In this document: piece after piece, positions 36,732 to 47,645 of the stretch
Layout: each line of letters starts with the position of its first letter
Numbering within the stretch: the first letter of the stretch is position 1
Assembly: GCA_033220425.1 (NCBI GenBank)
Contig: CM065652.1
Location: 2,294,001-2,358,000, forward strand
Direction of reading: 5' to 3'
Source of the DNA: Lepraria neglecta
Lineage: Eukaryota; Ascomycota; Lecanoromycetes; Lecanorales; Stereocaulaceae
Length of the DNA stretch: 64,000 nucleotides
The notes under the pieces: model-generated
What the model was told of the DNA's origin: nothing
Databases searched by the model: none
What the model saw: only the letters and a program-made list of their open reading frames with translations
Made by a program: the position numbers and the translations under genes

Positions 36732-37619
36732 ATGTCTTCCATGAGAAATGCAACCCAGAGGAGAAACCATCGAGAGCGGGCGCAGCCAGCGAATCGCGAG
36801 AAATGGGGCCTTCTCGAGAAGCACAAAGTGCGCACACCTACCATTGTTAAGTCTGATGTGCCCACTTTCTGACAACTTATCTAGGACTACTCCCTAAGAG
36901 CCAAGGATTACAATGAGAAGAAAAAGCGGCTACAGATCCTACGGCAGAAAGCCAGCGAGCGAAACCCGGACGAATTCCACTATGGTATGCTCAGAAGCAA
37001 GTCGAAACAGGGAAAGAAAATTGCAGAAAGGGGCAATCCAGTGCTGAGCCAGGATGCTGTGAAGCTGTTAAAGACGCAAGATTCTGGGTATTTGAGAACA
37101 ATGCTACAGAAGACGAGGCGGGCGCTGGAGAAGCTTGAGCACGAGTTCGTTCTACGTGAAGGGCAAGGCGCGGAGGTGCTTGGGGACTCAGAGGATCGGA
37201 AGGAGGGGCAGCGTGTTGTATTCGTGAATAGCAGGGAGGAGCAGAAGCAGTACACTCTAGGTCAAAGGCTTGCTTTACGACCAAGCAATTCGAGCGAAGG
37301 ATCTGAAAATCTTTCGAGGCAAGACGCTGCAGACGAAGCCTATGGAGATTCGGAAATGGTGTCTACGACAAAGGCTTCCAAGTTACGTCGTGCACTGGAA
37401 CGGGAAGAATTGGCCCAGAAGGAAGAAAAACTTCTACGGAAACAGCATAAGAAGGAGCAGGATTCACGAAGAGCGAAACTAGCAGCACTCAAAGTTCGAG
37501 AAAAGGATCTCATCGATGCAGAGAACGAGCTTGAGCTTCAACGGGCTAAGATGAGTAATAGCGTTGGAGGAGTGACGAAGGCTGGAGTCAAGTGGAAAGT
37601 CAGGGAGAGAAAAAAATGA
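36732..37619 (+). CDS. UTP11: U3 snoRNP / SSU processome protein Utp11
   Basis: Nucleolar protein needed for 18S rRNA maturation in the small-subunit processome. Exon 1 is 36732-36827; a 57-bp intron and exon 2 (36885-37619) give 276 aa. Family blocks are MRNATQRRNHRERAQP, KWGLLEKHKDYSLRAKDYNEKK, NPDEFHYGML and the closing AGVKWKVRERKK. The protein is highly basic and helical, as usual for the family. The right end of the candidate mobile element lies only about 100 bp upstream of the ATG, so the native promoter has been replaced or truncated unless transcription starts very close by. Confidence 0.93.
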
Positions 37620-37931
37620 CTGGAAGCTTTTCATAATGATGTGTATCTACTTGAGCACTTTAGAGATACCCAAAATACTTCCATACTCTCGAATCAGGAT
37701 TGAGAACTCTGTACATGGCCATAACAAATCATGCACCGACATATGTGCCTTTGATCCTTGCTGCGATTTCCATATGTTAGGGCTACAAATTAGGGCACGG
37801 CTGAGATAGCCTCGGCTTCTTAGAAGACTCCTCGCGCTCATCCATAATATGCCGGCTGCATCAATCACTTCCTCTGCGTCTTTGAACTTGCTCTATGCAA
37901 AGGTAGTCAAAGAACTTCCTCCTCCGCGATC
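37620..37931. other. Intergenic, UTP11 3' side and SDR promoter
   Basis: Nothing recognised beyond expected flanking sequence. Confidence 0.4.
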
Positions 37932-38838
37932 ATGAAGATAGAAGGCCGAACGTTCGTGGTGTCCGGTGGGTGAGTTTCCACTCCTGCTCCTCGAAAGCAC
38001 TCCACTCCATACTAACAACCATACGTCTCCAGGGCATCTGGCCTCGGCCTTGCCACAATCCACAACATCATCTCCGCAGGAGCCTACATCTCCATCCTCG
38101 ACATATCCACCTCAGCCGGGCACTCCCTCGTCGCCTCCCTCCCCCCCAACCGCTCCATATTCTTCCAAGTCGACGTCTCGGACACCGACAGCATAGCGCA
38201 GGCCGTCAAAGGAACTTTATCCTGGGTGAAAGAAACAGGAAAAGAAATGGGAGGTGTCATAGCTGCTGCTGGTGTTTCTACGCCTGCGAAGATTGTAGAT
38301 AGGCATGGGGATATGTTTGATTTGAAGGGGTTTGATTTCGTTATGGGGACTAACGTTAGGGGATCGATTGATCTTGTTAGGCAGTTTTTGCCGCATATGG
38401 TTAAGGTTGAGCCGGTGGGGGAGGATGGGGAGAGGGGGGTTATTGTGCTTGTTTCGAGTTCTGCTGCGTGAGCACACAATCTGCGACCTACTACGTTGGT
38501 GTTCTGACCAGCTATATAGCTTCGATGGGCAACCGGGACAGGTGTCTTATGCAGCGTCTAAAGGAGCTATAGCATCTTTGACACTACCTTTGACTCGAGA
38601 TCTTGCGAGGTATGGGATCAGGGTTATTACTATAGCGCCAAGTCTGTTTGATAGTGGGATGACTGCTCTCATGAGTGACAAAGTCAGGGCAAGTCTAACA
38701 AGAGTCATGGAGTTTCCGCTAAGGCCGGGGAAGCCTGAGGAGTTTGCTAGGGTGGTTAGGGAGGGTGTGGAGAATTCTATGTTGAATGGGACGGTCATAC
38801 GGTTGGATGGAGGGATGCGGATGCCTTCGAAAATGTAG
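37932..38838 (+). CDS. Short-chain dehydrogenase/reductase (HSD10-like)
   Basis: NAD(P)-dependent oxidoreductase. Exons are 37932-37969, 38033-38467 and 38520-38838, introns 63 and 52 bp, giving 263 aa. After splicing the nucleotide loop reads VSGGASGLGLA (TGxxxGxG type with Ser for Thr). Then come Asp in LDIS at the end of beta-2 (favours NAD), AAAGV, and the catalytic YAASKGA (YxxxK). The tail LDGGMRMP is normal for the family. Overall layout resembles 3-hydroxyacyl-CoA dehydrogenase type 2, which would suggest fatty-acid or branched-chain amino-acid breakdown. No mitochondrial presequence is evident, so the physiological substrate is open. Confidence 0.88.
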
Positions 38839-38935
38839 ACGTAGACAGAATAATCAAATTTGGAATCAATACTTCATTCGCACCATCCACGTCCCAAAAA
38901 CCTGATATATACATGAAAGATGCATTGTCACCAGC

Positions 38936-39761
38936 TCAAGCGGTCCAAATCCTCTTGACTGCCTCTGTCAAGCCGACATCGTTCGTCTCGAATTCGTACA
39001 AACCCAAACCCACAGTCAGCGTTGCTGCTCGTAGTCCCCACCAAAACAACGCTCTCGTTTTTGGTACTCGCTTGTTCGGTAGGTAATCTATTATGAGGGC
39101 CCTAAGACATGTAAGCGAGGAAGTCCTCTCAGTACGAGGTTTTGGACATACTGGAATCCAATATGAGAGTGAATGAGGATTGTAGCGCAGAGAACGGCGT
39201 CTGTGATGGGGTTTAGAGTTCCTGCTGCGAATGGAGCGACGGTCAACGGGATGAGGGCGGCGGATATCAGTCTACAATTTCAGCGTCAGTAGCTATTCAA
39301 GCTGTATGATTTGGATACTCTTGCCGTTCGAATGCCCAGTGATAGCTCCCATGAGTTGGCGAAGGTTCGGGTACTGGTGCTGGATCGTTTGCTGAAGATG
39401 TCTTAGTATTCCAGAAGAGCAAAGCTCAGGTTCTGGGCTCAATTACCGGTTCCGTCAATCACCTCTAGCACAGGAAGTTAGCTTTCAATACCATAGATCT
39501 GGGCTGTAGGAGAAGGTGCTTACGCGGTCCTGCCGGAAGGATGTGTCTTCGGCCGCTGGCATGGAAGCCTGCAACTCGGAGTGTAGTAGGTTGAATGATT
39601 CTTAAGGTAGACGGTCCGAACGGAGAACATTGGGTCGCAATGGACTGGCTGTGGAAGTTGGAGGCCATTGACTTTAGCATAGCTTGCTTCGTGAAGGCGC
39701 GCCGTGCTGCCAGGGTAAGGCATTGCTGTCGCAACAGAGTGGGTCGTACGAGCGATGCCAT
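38936..39761 (-). CDS. SDH4: Succinate dehydrogenase membrane anchor subunit (CybS)
   Basis: Anchors complex II in the inner mitochondrial membrane and contributes to the quinone/heme site. Five exons: 39524-39761, 39447-39464 (18 nt only), 39325-39391, 39152-39271 and 38936-39101; 202 aa. A typical mitochondrial presequence is present (MASLVRPTLLRQQ, AARRAFTKQ). The mature part reads SYHWAFERLISAALIPL, then AVLCATILIHSHIGFQALIIDYLPNKR, with the conserved His residues of CybS. The intron at 39272-39324 uses a GC donor (GCAAGA) with a normal AG acceptor. It diverges from MAS1 across about 210 bp. Confidence 0.92.
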
Positions 39762-39970
39762 TCTGTAGGGCAATGGATACGTTCTCGGCTTTGTATGTCC
39801 TACACTCGAGGACGAGAAGTGGGTTGACGTTGAGATCGAGGCTCATGTAAGCGGATATGACGGGTTGTGATTGGCCGAAAGAGCCGCAACAAATTCAACC
39901 TCCGACTCCCAGATCTTGAGAGCTCCTCAAGCATACGGTCTCACTCACAAATTGCTTTATTTCAACAGCC
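39762..39970. promoter_or_regulatory. Short divergent promoter between SDH4 and MAS1
   Basis: 209 bp between outward-facing start codons of two nuclear genes for mitochondrial proteins. It must carry both promoters; no motif is claimed. Confidence 0.6.
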
Positions 39971-41612
39971 ATGGCCTCCCGGCGGCTGGCTCTCAATCTC
40001 AACCAGGCATTGCGAAGCCGCGCAGCCCTGAAATCGATTTCGCCAATAACAAGAGGTTTCGCGACCCCAATTCATCAAGGCATTAATACCGAGAGTACCA
40101 CTCTTTCAAATGGCTTGACTGTATGGACAATCAGCTCCGATGGCTGTTCATAGCTAATTGATGTTCAGATTGCAACCGAGCATTCGCCATGGGCACAAAC
40201 CTCGACTGTGGGTGTTTGGATCGATGCCGGCTCGAGGGCAGAGACCGACAAGACCAATGGCACAGCTCACTTCCTGGAGCACTTGGCGTTTAAGGTAAAA
40301 TCTGAAATCGCGAAGCGGTAGAGTCTAAGCAGCTAAAGAGGTCTTTCTAGGGTACCTCGAACCGGACGCAACAGCAATTGGAGCTCGAGATTGAAAACAT
40401 GGGAGGCCACCTGAATGCGTACACTTCAGTATGAAGCTCAAGCCATCATCCTTCTGTTCGGTACTGACTCTTCTGTTCAGCGCGAGAACACTGTCTACTA
40501 CGCCAAATCCTTCAACTCCGATGTCCCCGCTACTGTAAACATCCTCTCCGATATCCTACAAAACTCAAAACTGGAACCTCACGCCATTGAGCGCGAGCGG
40601 GATGTCATTCTTCGGGAACAAGAGGAGGTCGACAAGCAGCTCGAGGAAGTCGTGTTCGACCACTTGCATGCCACCGCTTTCCAGGGACAGCCACTAGGCC
40701 GGACTATTCTAGGACCAAAGGAGAACATTGCAAGCATACAACGGGATGATCTAGTTGGCTACATTAAGAAGAACTACACTGCAGACCGGATGGTCCTAGT
40801 CGGCGCGGGCGGCGTTCCTCACAAGCAGCTCGTAGAACTCGCAGAGAAGCACTTCTCTAATATACCCACGGAACCATCAACCTCCGCAGCTGCGCACAGT
40901 GCTGCTGCTCAGAAGCAAACCCCCGATTTCATCGGCTCCGAAGTCCGAATAAGAGATGACACCATTCCAACAGCGAACATCGCCATTGCGGTCGAGGGTG
41001 TCAGCTGGAAAGACGATGACTACTTTACAGCTCTAGTCACTCAAGCAATCGTTGGCAACTGGGATAGAGCTATGGGCAATTCACCATATCTAGGCAGCAA
41101 GCTCAGCACCTTCATACACGAGAACAAGCTCGCCAACAGCTTCATGAGCTTCTCCACCAGCTACAGTGACACTGGGTAAGTGACGGACACCCTCCCAAGT
41201 CAATCTTCGCTAACACTTCATCAGCCTTTGGGGCATCTACCTCGTCACGGAAAATAAAACCCAAATCGACGATCTCGTCCACTTCACCCTCCGCGAGTGG
41301 TCACGCCTCTCTTACAACGTCACTGAAGCGGAGACCGAGCGCGCCAAGGCCCAACTTAAAGCTTCCATTCTACTCTCTCTCGACGGGACCACGGCAGTAG
41401 CCGAGGACATTGGGCGCCAAATTGTCACTACTGGCCGTCGCATGAATCCTGAAGAGGTAGAGAGGGTTGTGGGAAGTATTAGCGAGAAGGATGTCATGGC
41501 CTTTGCGAGGAGGAAGCTGTGGGATCAGGATGTGGCTGTCAGTGCAGTGGGCAGTATCGAAGGGCTCTTGGACTACAACAGGATAAGGAACGATATGAGC
41601 CGGAATGCCTAG
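39971..41612 (+). CDS. MAS1: Mitochondrial processing peptidase beta subunit
   Basis: Zinc metallopeptidase (M16 family) that removes presequences from imported mitochondrial proteins. Exons are 39971-40120, 40169-40294, 40351-40428, 40481-41175 and 41225-41612, with four introns of 48-56 bp; 478 aa. The zinc motif HxxEH appears as HFLEH, with the distal Glu in the [20 protein letters not shown] region. Other blocks are [20 protein letters not shown] (joined by splicing), [21 protein letters not shown] and the glycine-containing region near the end of the first half. A presequence is visible ([17 protein letters not shown]). Presence of the zinc motif distinguishes it from the alpha subunit and most core proteins. 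Confidence 0.95.
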
Positions 41613-43338
41613 AGGGGTGTTGAGGGTTGTCTGATAGAGGGCTTGTTGATTGCGGAATGCGGCAAGTGTACAACTACTACAATAAACTTCTGGTGAAGGC
41701 TGTGTGGAGATCGAACTTCGTTGGCCACTGACCAATTGAAGGGTTGGGAGAAGGAGTGGCAAAGACATTCTTGCCCCCCACTGCTCGCAAATGACAAGTG
41801 ACACCCCAGCGGATTCACTGGTTTATCCTTTGTTATCGAACTTTTGACACCGAACATGTGAGTCGCAAGCGCTTCCCAGCAGCAGTGAAGACTTGCTGGC
41901 GCCTGGTCGATCAGCATCGACGAGTATATAAAGGCAGGATCTTCCCCCCTCCAAATATTCCTCTCCACACATCCATCCTCCTCTCTTCTTTTTCGCCTCC
42001 CATTCCTTCTTGTCTTTGAGCATGACACGCATCATTCTATAAATATGCATATCTACATACAGGGTACTGAGCAATCTCAATCTCGTACATGTGTCGATCT
42101 GAAAGGTACATCTACCATCCGCAGATAGGAATGGCTCTCAACATTGACGTTTTTTCCAGGACAAACGAGTGTCAAAGAGCTGTGGGAGGTACATGGGTTA
42201 CGTCTTCTAGACCCTTCTCGCCCAAAACTCCCCTCTTGACCACGATCCCTCCATACACCACCTCCGCGTAACGTCTGGGAAGAACATGAGCCTTCGATTC
42301 CGCTGCAAACTCACGAGGAAACCTTCCATGTAGATGCTCCCGTACATGCGCAACGCAAAGGGAGGAGAACTCCGCAAACTGGGAAGGGGACCAGTGATAC
42401 CTTGGCACCCTTAAAGAATGGCGCCTCTAGTGGATCCAAAACAATTCGTTCTCTCTAACAGGTACCATCTCATTCAGATACCAAGGGATTTTGAATGCTA
42501 TCACGGCCCCTTTTAAGTGGTCATCCGTGCCCCGGTGGAGCGTTTCCCGACCAATCCGACCTACTTCGTTCACTTCAAGAAGGATTCAGACGGCAATGAC
42601 ACCAACTCCATCTCTACGGCGAGAGGCTGCTTCGAACTTCTGGACGGCAGGGTAAAATAATGGCACAAGATCAATTCCTACCTCGACATGGACTCACGGA
42701 AGAATCTGACATTGTCAAATCACCGCATGTTGAATTACGTCAACCAGAACCTTGCTACCTGGAGGCCCAATCAAGGTATGGCCGGATCGACTTGGCCGAG
42801 TAGCAGGATCGTGCGGAACTTTTGAAGCTTCACGGAATCTACAATCTTTCCTCCCCCAGAGACTAAGGTGTCTAACATTCATACACGGCATGGACTGGGG
42901 TAAATTGCCCTTTGAGATCTTGACCTCAATCGCTGAACAATGCCATCTTACGGAGTTTGTGATTGCCTGCAGCTCCACCATTAGGAGTTTTGGGCGAACC
43001 TGGTCTTACGGCAATATGATCTTGGGCGTTCTGGAAGCTATCACCCCGCCCTAGCTCTTTGGAATCCATACCTCGAAGCACATTAACTACCACAAGTGCA
43101 GGCCGTTGGTGATGGATACACGCCCATTGCGCAAGCACCAGACCTAGTTTAAAATCCTGTGTAAACCCAGCAACCAACGCAATTGCCTCTCCCCACCCAA
43201 AGTCCTGTTGTCGCGGTACGGAAGTTCGAAAATCGGGGTATCACGAACATCACACCCGGTCATGTGACCTTGGTCGTCGTTAATTCGAGTTAACGTCGGG
43301 CCCTGCAGTCCTTTGGCCTTCTCAGAATACTACTGACT
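41613..43338. other. Intergenic with eroded hypothetical coding sequence
   Basis: Around 42540-42760 the plus strand reads protein-like (ERFPTNPTYFVHFKKDSDG, then CFELLDGRVK, a TAA, WHKINSYLDMDSRKN). Around 42890-42990 it reads MDWGKLPFEILTSIAEQC, which resembles an F-box start. These look like remains of one or two genes; I cannot build a complete model. No mobile element was recognised. Confidence 0.3.
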
Positions 43339-44145
43339 ATGACGCCGAAAAAGAAGACCGTCAAGAGCGCCGCTGACAAGCAGGATGCCTTGTCTCGCGC
43401 CGTCGCTGCGGGAAGCCAAGAGGCGGCCACCCCGGCCACCCCAGCCACCCCGGCCACCCCAGCCACCCCGGCCAAGTCCGGGAAGAAAGTGACCAAGAAA
43501 GCTGGGGCGGCAGGCGAGGACAGCGATGGGGAGACGGACCCGACGAAGTTGATCGGCTTGAAGATCGAGTGGTTTAACAAAGTGGCCAAGCCCGGAGGTT
43601 GGTTTCGGGAGATTCGCCTAACTCTGGGTGAGATACATACCACAATTGATGCAAATGAAATGTCCACTCAAGACAAATAGATCGTTCATATTCGCGGCTA
43701 CGAGCATTCCTATCGTACTCGCAATTATGGAGCACAGAAAATGCAAATTGCGAAAGCGATACTGGCAATGACCAAACTCAGTCACTTTTCTCGAATCACC
43801 GAAGTCAACTTTAGCTCATCGGCGAATCTCCCACCCCGGCTCATCTGCGACACAGCTGTGAAGGACCTGCCCTCTCTCCGCACATTGGGAATTTACGACT
43901 GTGAGTTCTTCAACATGGAAGTTGTCGGCTGTCCAGTCAATATACAAAACATCGCCTCCACCATCCTAAACTACCTTAAACCTATGCTCTCAAACACGGA
44001 ATCCGACGACCCCCAAATGCGAGCCTTAGACAGAAAAATGACAACGTCCCTCAAGATTTCCGGGACATGGTCGCAGACCACCTGTGGGACATTTAGTGCA
44101 CGACCGTCAGCAAATTCTCGATCTACACACATAGCTGCATACTGA
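43339..44145 (+). pseudogene. Hypothetical Lys/Thr/Pro-rich protein, split by an in-frame stop
   Basis: Opens with TPKKKTVKSAADKQDALSRA, then a Thr-Pro-Ala repeat encoded by GCCACCCCx units, then a basic linker and IGLKIEWFNKVAKPGGWFREI. A TAG at 43678-43680 is followed in the same frame by HIRGYEHSYRTRNYGAQKMQ and LPSLRTLGIYDCEFFNMEVV, which look coding. A CAG-to-TAG change would explain the break. The second half recalls fungal F-box/LRR-like hypotheticals (LRTLxIYDCEF) but no family is claimed. Confidence 0.4.
43429..43480. repeat. Minisatellite, 9/18-bp units (Ala-Thr-Pro)
   Basis: About five tandem units of GCCACCCCG/GCCACCCCA alternate within the hypothetical frame, encoding repeated Ala-Thr-Pro. 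Confidence 0.85.
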
Positions 44146-45060
44146 TAGCTAAGAGGAGGGCGAGGACTAGAAGGAGGTGGAAGACTGCTTGGAGGAAGAA
44201 GGGATAGGCTTGTGGAGTGAACGGGCTTTGAGGGTGGGTTTGTGCCAAGGGTCGAATGCGAGCTTGAACACAACTATATAAATAAAACCGCGGCAGAGGT
44301 ACGAGATGGCAGGGCGTGGCACTGACAATTCGCGTTCCTTATGAGCCTACGAAGGGACTAGGAACCCGTCCTCAAGCCCACGGTATTCATACGGCTTCCA
44401 TTCTACAACTCAATTAGCTTCTCCTTCTCTCCTTCAACCTAATTATTTCCACACTGTCGACCTACACCAATCCTCATTGCTTCGAATACATACCAACAGA
44501 CAGCTTCAGGATGGGTAGATTGACTCGCGCAACCTCGAGTCCAAAAATTGGCCAACTGCAGGTATCGATGACTCACTATTGGCCTTTGGCCGGTCAGCCT
44601 TTGCGCGATGTTGTGCTCAGTGTTTCATTTGGAAAGAACATCCCGTTTGGGCCACTTATGCGGCTACGGGAACATTTCTAAGCAATCCACTTTGTCAACC
44701 GAGGGCGTCGATACTGTGCTGTCGGCGTTGTCGGCTCAGCCATTCCCCAATGTTATGCTCAACCTAGGAGGCCCCACAGCCCAAGGTAAGCCATTTACAC
44801 CGCTGTCACTTACTCTAGCTAATGTCCATATAGCCACCAACGCAGAGGCAGCCGAAGTGCAAACGCTCCCATGACAACAGACCATAATCACATTCCCTCC
44901 TTTGTTAGCACAACTCCAGCAAGGCTTTTCCTAGACGAGTCTGGTTCAAGCGTGCAGAGCTCTCCCACAACGTCACCTTTCACTCATTCATCTAGACAGC
45001 GCTCTTGAGGTTAAGACAGCTCGTCCTTCGAGATCTAGCACTACACCGATACGAGATGCC
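44146..45060. other. Intergenic with a possible small 5' exon
   Basis: An ATG at 44511 opens MGRLTRATSSPKIGQLQ next to a GTATCG that could be a donor, and the following frames look partly coding (RDVVLSVSFGKNIPFG). No complete model or family. Confidence 0.3.
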
Positions 45061-45744
45061 AGTGCGGAAGTCTACAAGAACGGCATCCCTCTACCATCTA
45101 CGGTTGAAATACTACTAGATAACGGAGAGCCAACAGCAATTGAGTACAAGCAGTACCTTAGTAATTATTCCCAATCCGAAGGCTCGTCATCCAAAGCGCA
45201 AGTCCAGTATTCTCCGCAAGACGCTCGATCTGGTCAGTCTTATGTGTCCAGGAAAGCTCCCTCCAAGAATGTCTCCCAGTGGTTGGAGAAGTGTCCATAC
45301 AGTAGCACCATCGAACTGAACACCGCGCGACTGAGAATAAATCGAACCAGGAAAAGCCGTGTTCTAATGTTTGATACCAGGTGTGAACGATGCTCACAAT
45401 ACACTGTGCAAAGACAAATCCTAAGAAAATTGGACTGCCTCGCAGGCGACGCTGAGGGCCCTGAGTGCATGGATCAGGACTGCTATTATACTAGATGGAT
45501 GTTTTCCAAATACTGCGTTAGTCACCTTTTGAAGGCACGTCAGAGAGGCAATGTCTCGACGGCATCGAGTCCAAGATCTCGCGCGCGAAGCAACCAATGT
45601 GCTGTACAAAGTAAATACACTATACTTCATCATTGCAAACACAGACCCGATCAACAAGCTCGGCCATGCCCACAAAGTGGAATACCACCTACGCAAGATC
45701 TACAACCTGATCACTCGCCAAGTCATGATCCACTTATGAAGTAG
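45061..45744 (+). CDS. Hypothetical Cys-rich protein, partial model
   Basis: A continuous frame runs from about EVYKNGIPLPSTVEILLDNG through NVSQWLEKCPYSSTIELNTA to CERCSQYTVQRQILRKLDCL, then ECMDQDC and KYCVSHLLKARQ. The spacing CxxC...C...CxxxxC...C could bind zinc. After about 45540 a neighbouring frame (REATNVLYKVNTLYFIIANT) looks more protein-like, so an intron or a frame break near 45540-45560 is likely. The 5' end was not found; there is no ATG at the start of the open frame. Family unknown. Confidence 0.35.
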   Translation, partial: SAEVYKNGIPLPSTVEILLDNGEPTAIEYKQYLSNYSQSEGSSSKAQVQYSPQDARSGQSYVSRKAPSKNVSQWLEKCPYSSTIELNTARLRINRTRKSRVLMFDTRCERCSQYTVQRQILRKLDCLAGDAEGPECMDQDCYYTRWMFSKYCVSHLLKARQRGNVSTASSPRSRARSNQCAVQSKYTILHHCKHRPDQQARPCPQSGIPPTQDLQPDHSPSHDPLMK

Positions 45745-46390
45745 CACAAATCAAAGCAACAACAACAGATCAAGCTACACGGATCAAGCTCCTTGAGAAC
45801 CTTATCAAGGGTCTTAAAGCTCCGAAGAATGCGGGAAATTACAACACTATCGGAGTGAGGACTGCCTCAAGCCTTTATCCCAATCGGACTTGACGAGCGA
45901 GGGAATTGCTATTGTAAGATCAGGTGGCACCTTCGAGTACACTGAGCGCAAGCACAAGCGCGAAGACATTGGACAAAGAGCTGCCTACGTCCAGATATTA
46001 CACCCGACGATACCCAAAGCATAAATATATAATAACGAAAAGAGTGTGGAGTAAATCTTTCGACGTCCGGAGGGCCCATTCCGTTCGTCATGCTGCGAGA
46101 GGATAACAGCTTGGAGGAGGAAGGTACTATCAGTTGGCTATGACCGGGCGATAGGGACTCCTGCTATGCCGATGAGCGAAGAGTGGTCCTGGATATCCGA
46201 AAATCTACCACGACTATGGCTCGTCCTCCACCCAGTCATCAGCACTCCACTTTTCCACCTAGAAAATCTGTTAATATTACAGCTCCCCCACTACGCTGGC
46301 TAGATTAGCCTCGCGAAGACGGCAAAGCTATCCAGGGAGCTCTTCAAGAGATAAATTCGGAATTCAGGAGATTGACCGGAGTATACAGAC
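45745..46390. other. Intergenic, no recognised gene
   Basis: Short frames only. Between the two hypothetical remnants. Confidence 0.3.
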
Positions 46391-47395
46391 GCCTTCTTCC
46401 AGGGCAAATCCTATGCGTGCCAGTGGAACAAGATATACGTTCTGCTGATCGAACTCGTAGCCAATCTGCCAGATGGTCCAGTTCTCGAGCCGTTGGTGCG
46501 CGACAGCTGGATTGGTGAAATTCGAAATTGGAAGTCGGCTGGATGCATCTCTCGAAACGAAGATCTGCCTCTGTGGCTGACTGCGAATCCATACGATGTC
46601 AAGCGCAAGCGTCAAGACAGTGGCCAAAGCGCTGCATAGGTTCGAATTAAGGGGCTGAATCTCGAGGAAAGTGAAGGCATGGGACCAGCTTGATTTAGAA
46701 GAATTACGTGCGAATCGCCCGAACCATTGAAGCTGTTCGAGGCGGCCTATCCACGAAGGACTCAGCAGACAATAGGAGTCATGATGTACAGAGATGAAAA
46801 AGTTGCGGATTGCTATGGAAAACCGATCAGAGACTTTGCGGTCCTTCCTCGCATCACTTCGATCGATGTCGAAGGCTTCAGGATTGAGTTTTGGTTCCGA
46901 ATGGACCTGAGGGTCACGGCTCGACATGTCATAGCACATATGCCAGTCAAGACCGTGGATGGCCAGCTGGTGTCACGAATTCGGAGGAAGGGCAAGCCTT
47001 TCGATTCCTGGAACGTTCGCATATGACTGAATGCTGTCCGGAGATAAGGTCACACCTCCTCGTACTATTCTCGATATCGGATCACGTCTTGCTACAGGAA
47101 GTGCCGGCGATCTTGACCAGCTGAAAATCGCTAGCGACTCATGTCAGCCAGATATGCGCTATCAAGCTTCAAGGTCTCATGCGCAACTCGGAAGAACATG
47201 CGATGGCAGAACACCCTTGTCAACATCGATCGTGTCATCCCGGTCAGCAACAAGAAGGGAAGGATCAACGGGAAGAAGGATCTCACACAGGTAAATTTTC
47301 CTGAATACAACTGGATAGGATTGGACACCGAGGAAGAGGTCGTGCCATACAAGTTGATTGCCACCATGACAAGTTTGTTGTGTCGCTCTAGCTGA
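46391..47395 (+). pseudogene. Eroded hypothetical gene remnants
   Basis: Three protein-like plus-strand pieces in different frames: KSYACQWNKIYVLLIELVAN...DLPLWLTANPYDVKRKR (about 46402-46637), EKVADCYGKPIRDFAVLPRI...RVTARHVIAHMPVKTVDG (46790-47026) and NTLVNIDRVIPVSNKKGRI...FPEYNWIGLDTEEE (about 47200-47395). They could be exons of one gene whose splice sites I could not place, or debris. No family recognised. Confidence 0.3.
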
Positions 47396-47645
47396 GCTCC
47401 AGGCTCTGAACGGCTCCAACACTTGCCCGTACGCGCTGGAGTACTTCGAGAAGCAGAAGAAGAAAGCGGAGGAGGATTCCTACAATTGGATTATGAGGTG
47501 GATGATATATTGAAGGGAGGGCAGCCATGAATTTCTTACACCGAGGAGGATGGGCAAGACGGAATGGAGAAGGAACATATATGTAGCCCTCCTATGAAGC
47601 AGAATCATAGGATAATTGAATGAATCATTATACACCACCCAATTC

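Noticed and set aside
43429-43480. Tandem repeats as a CRISPR-like array
   Set aside because: Units are 9/18 bp with no spacers and lie in a reading frame in a eukaryotic genome; a simple minisatellite.
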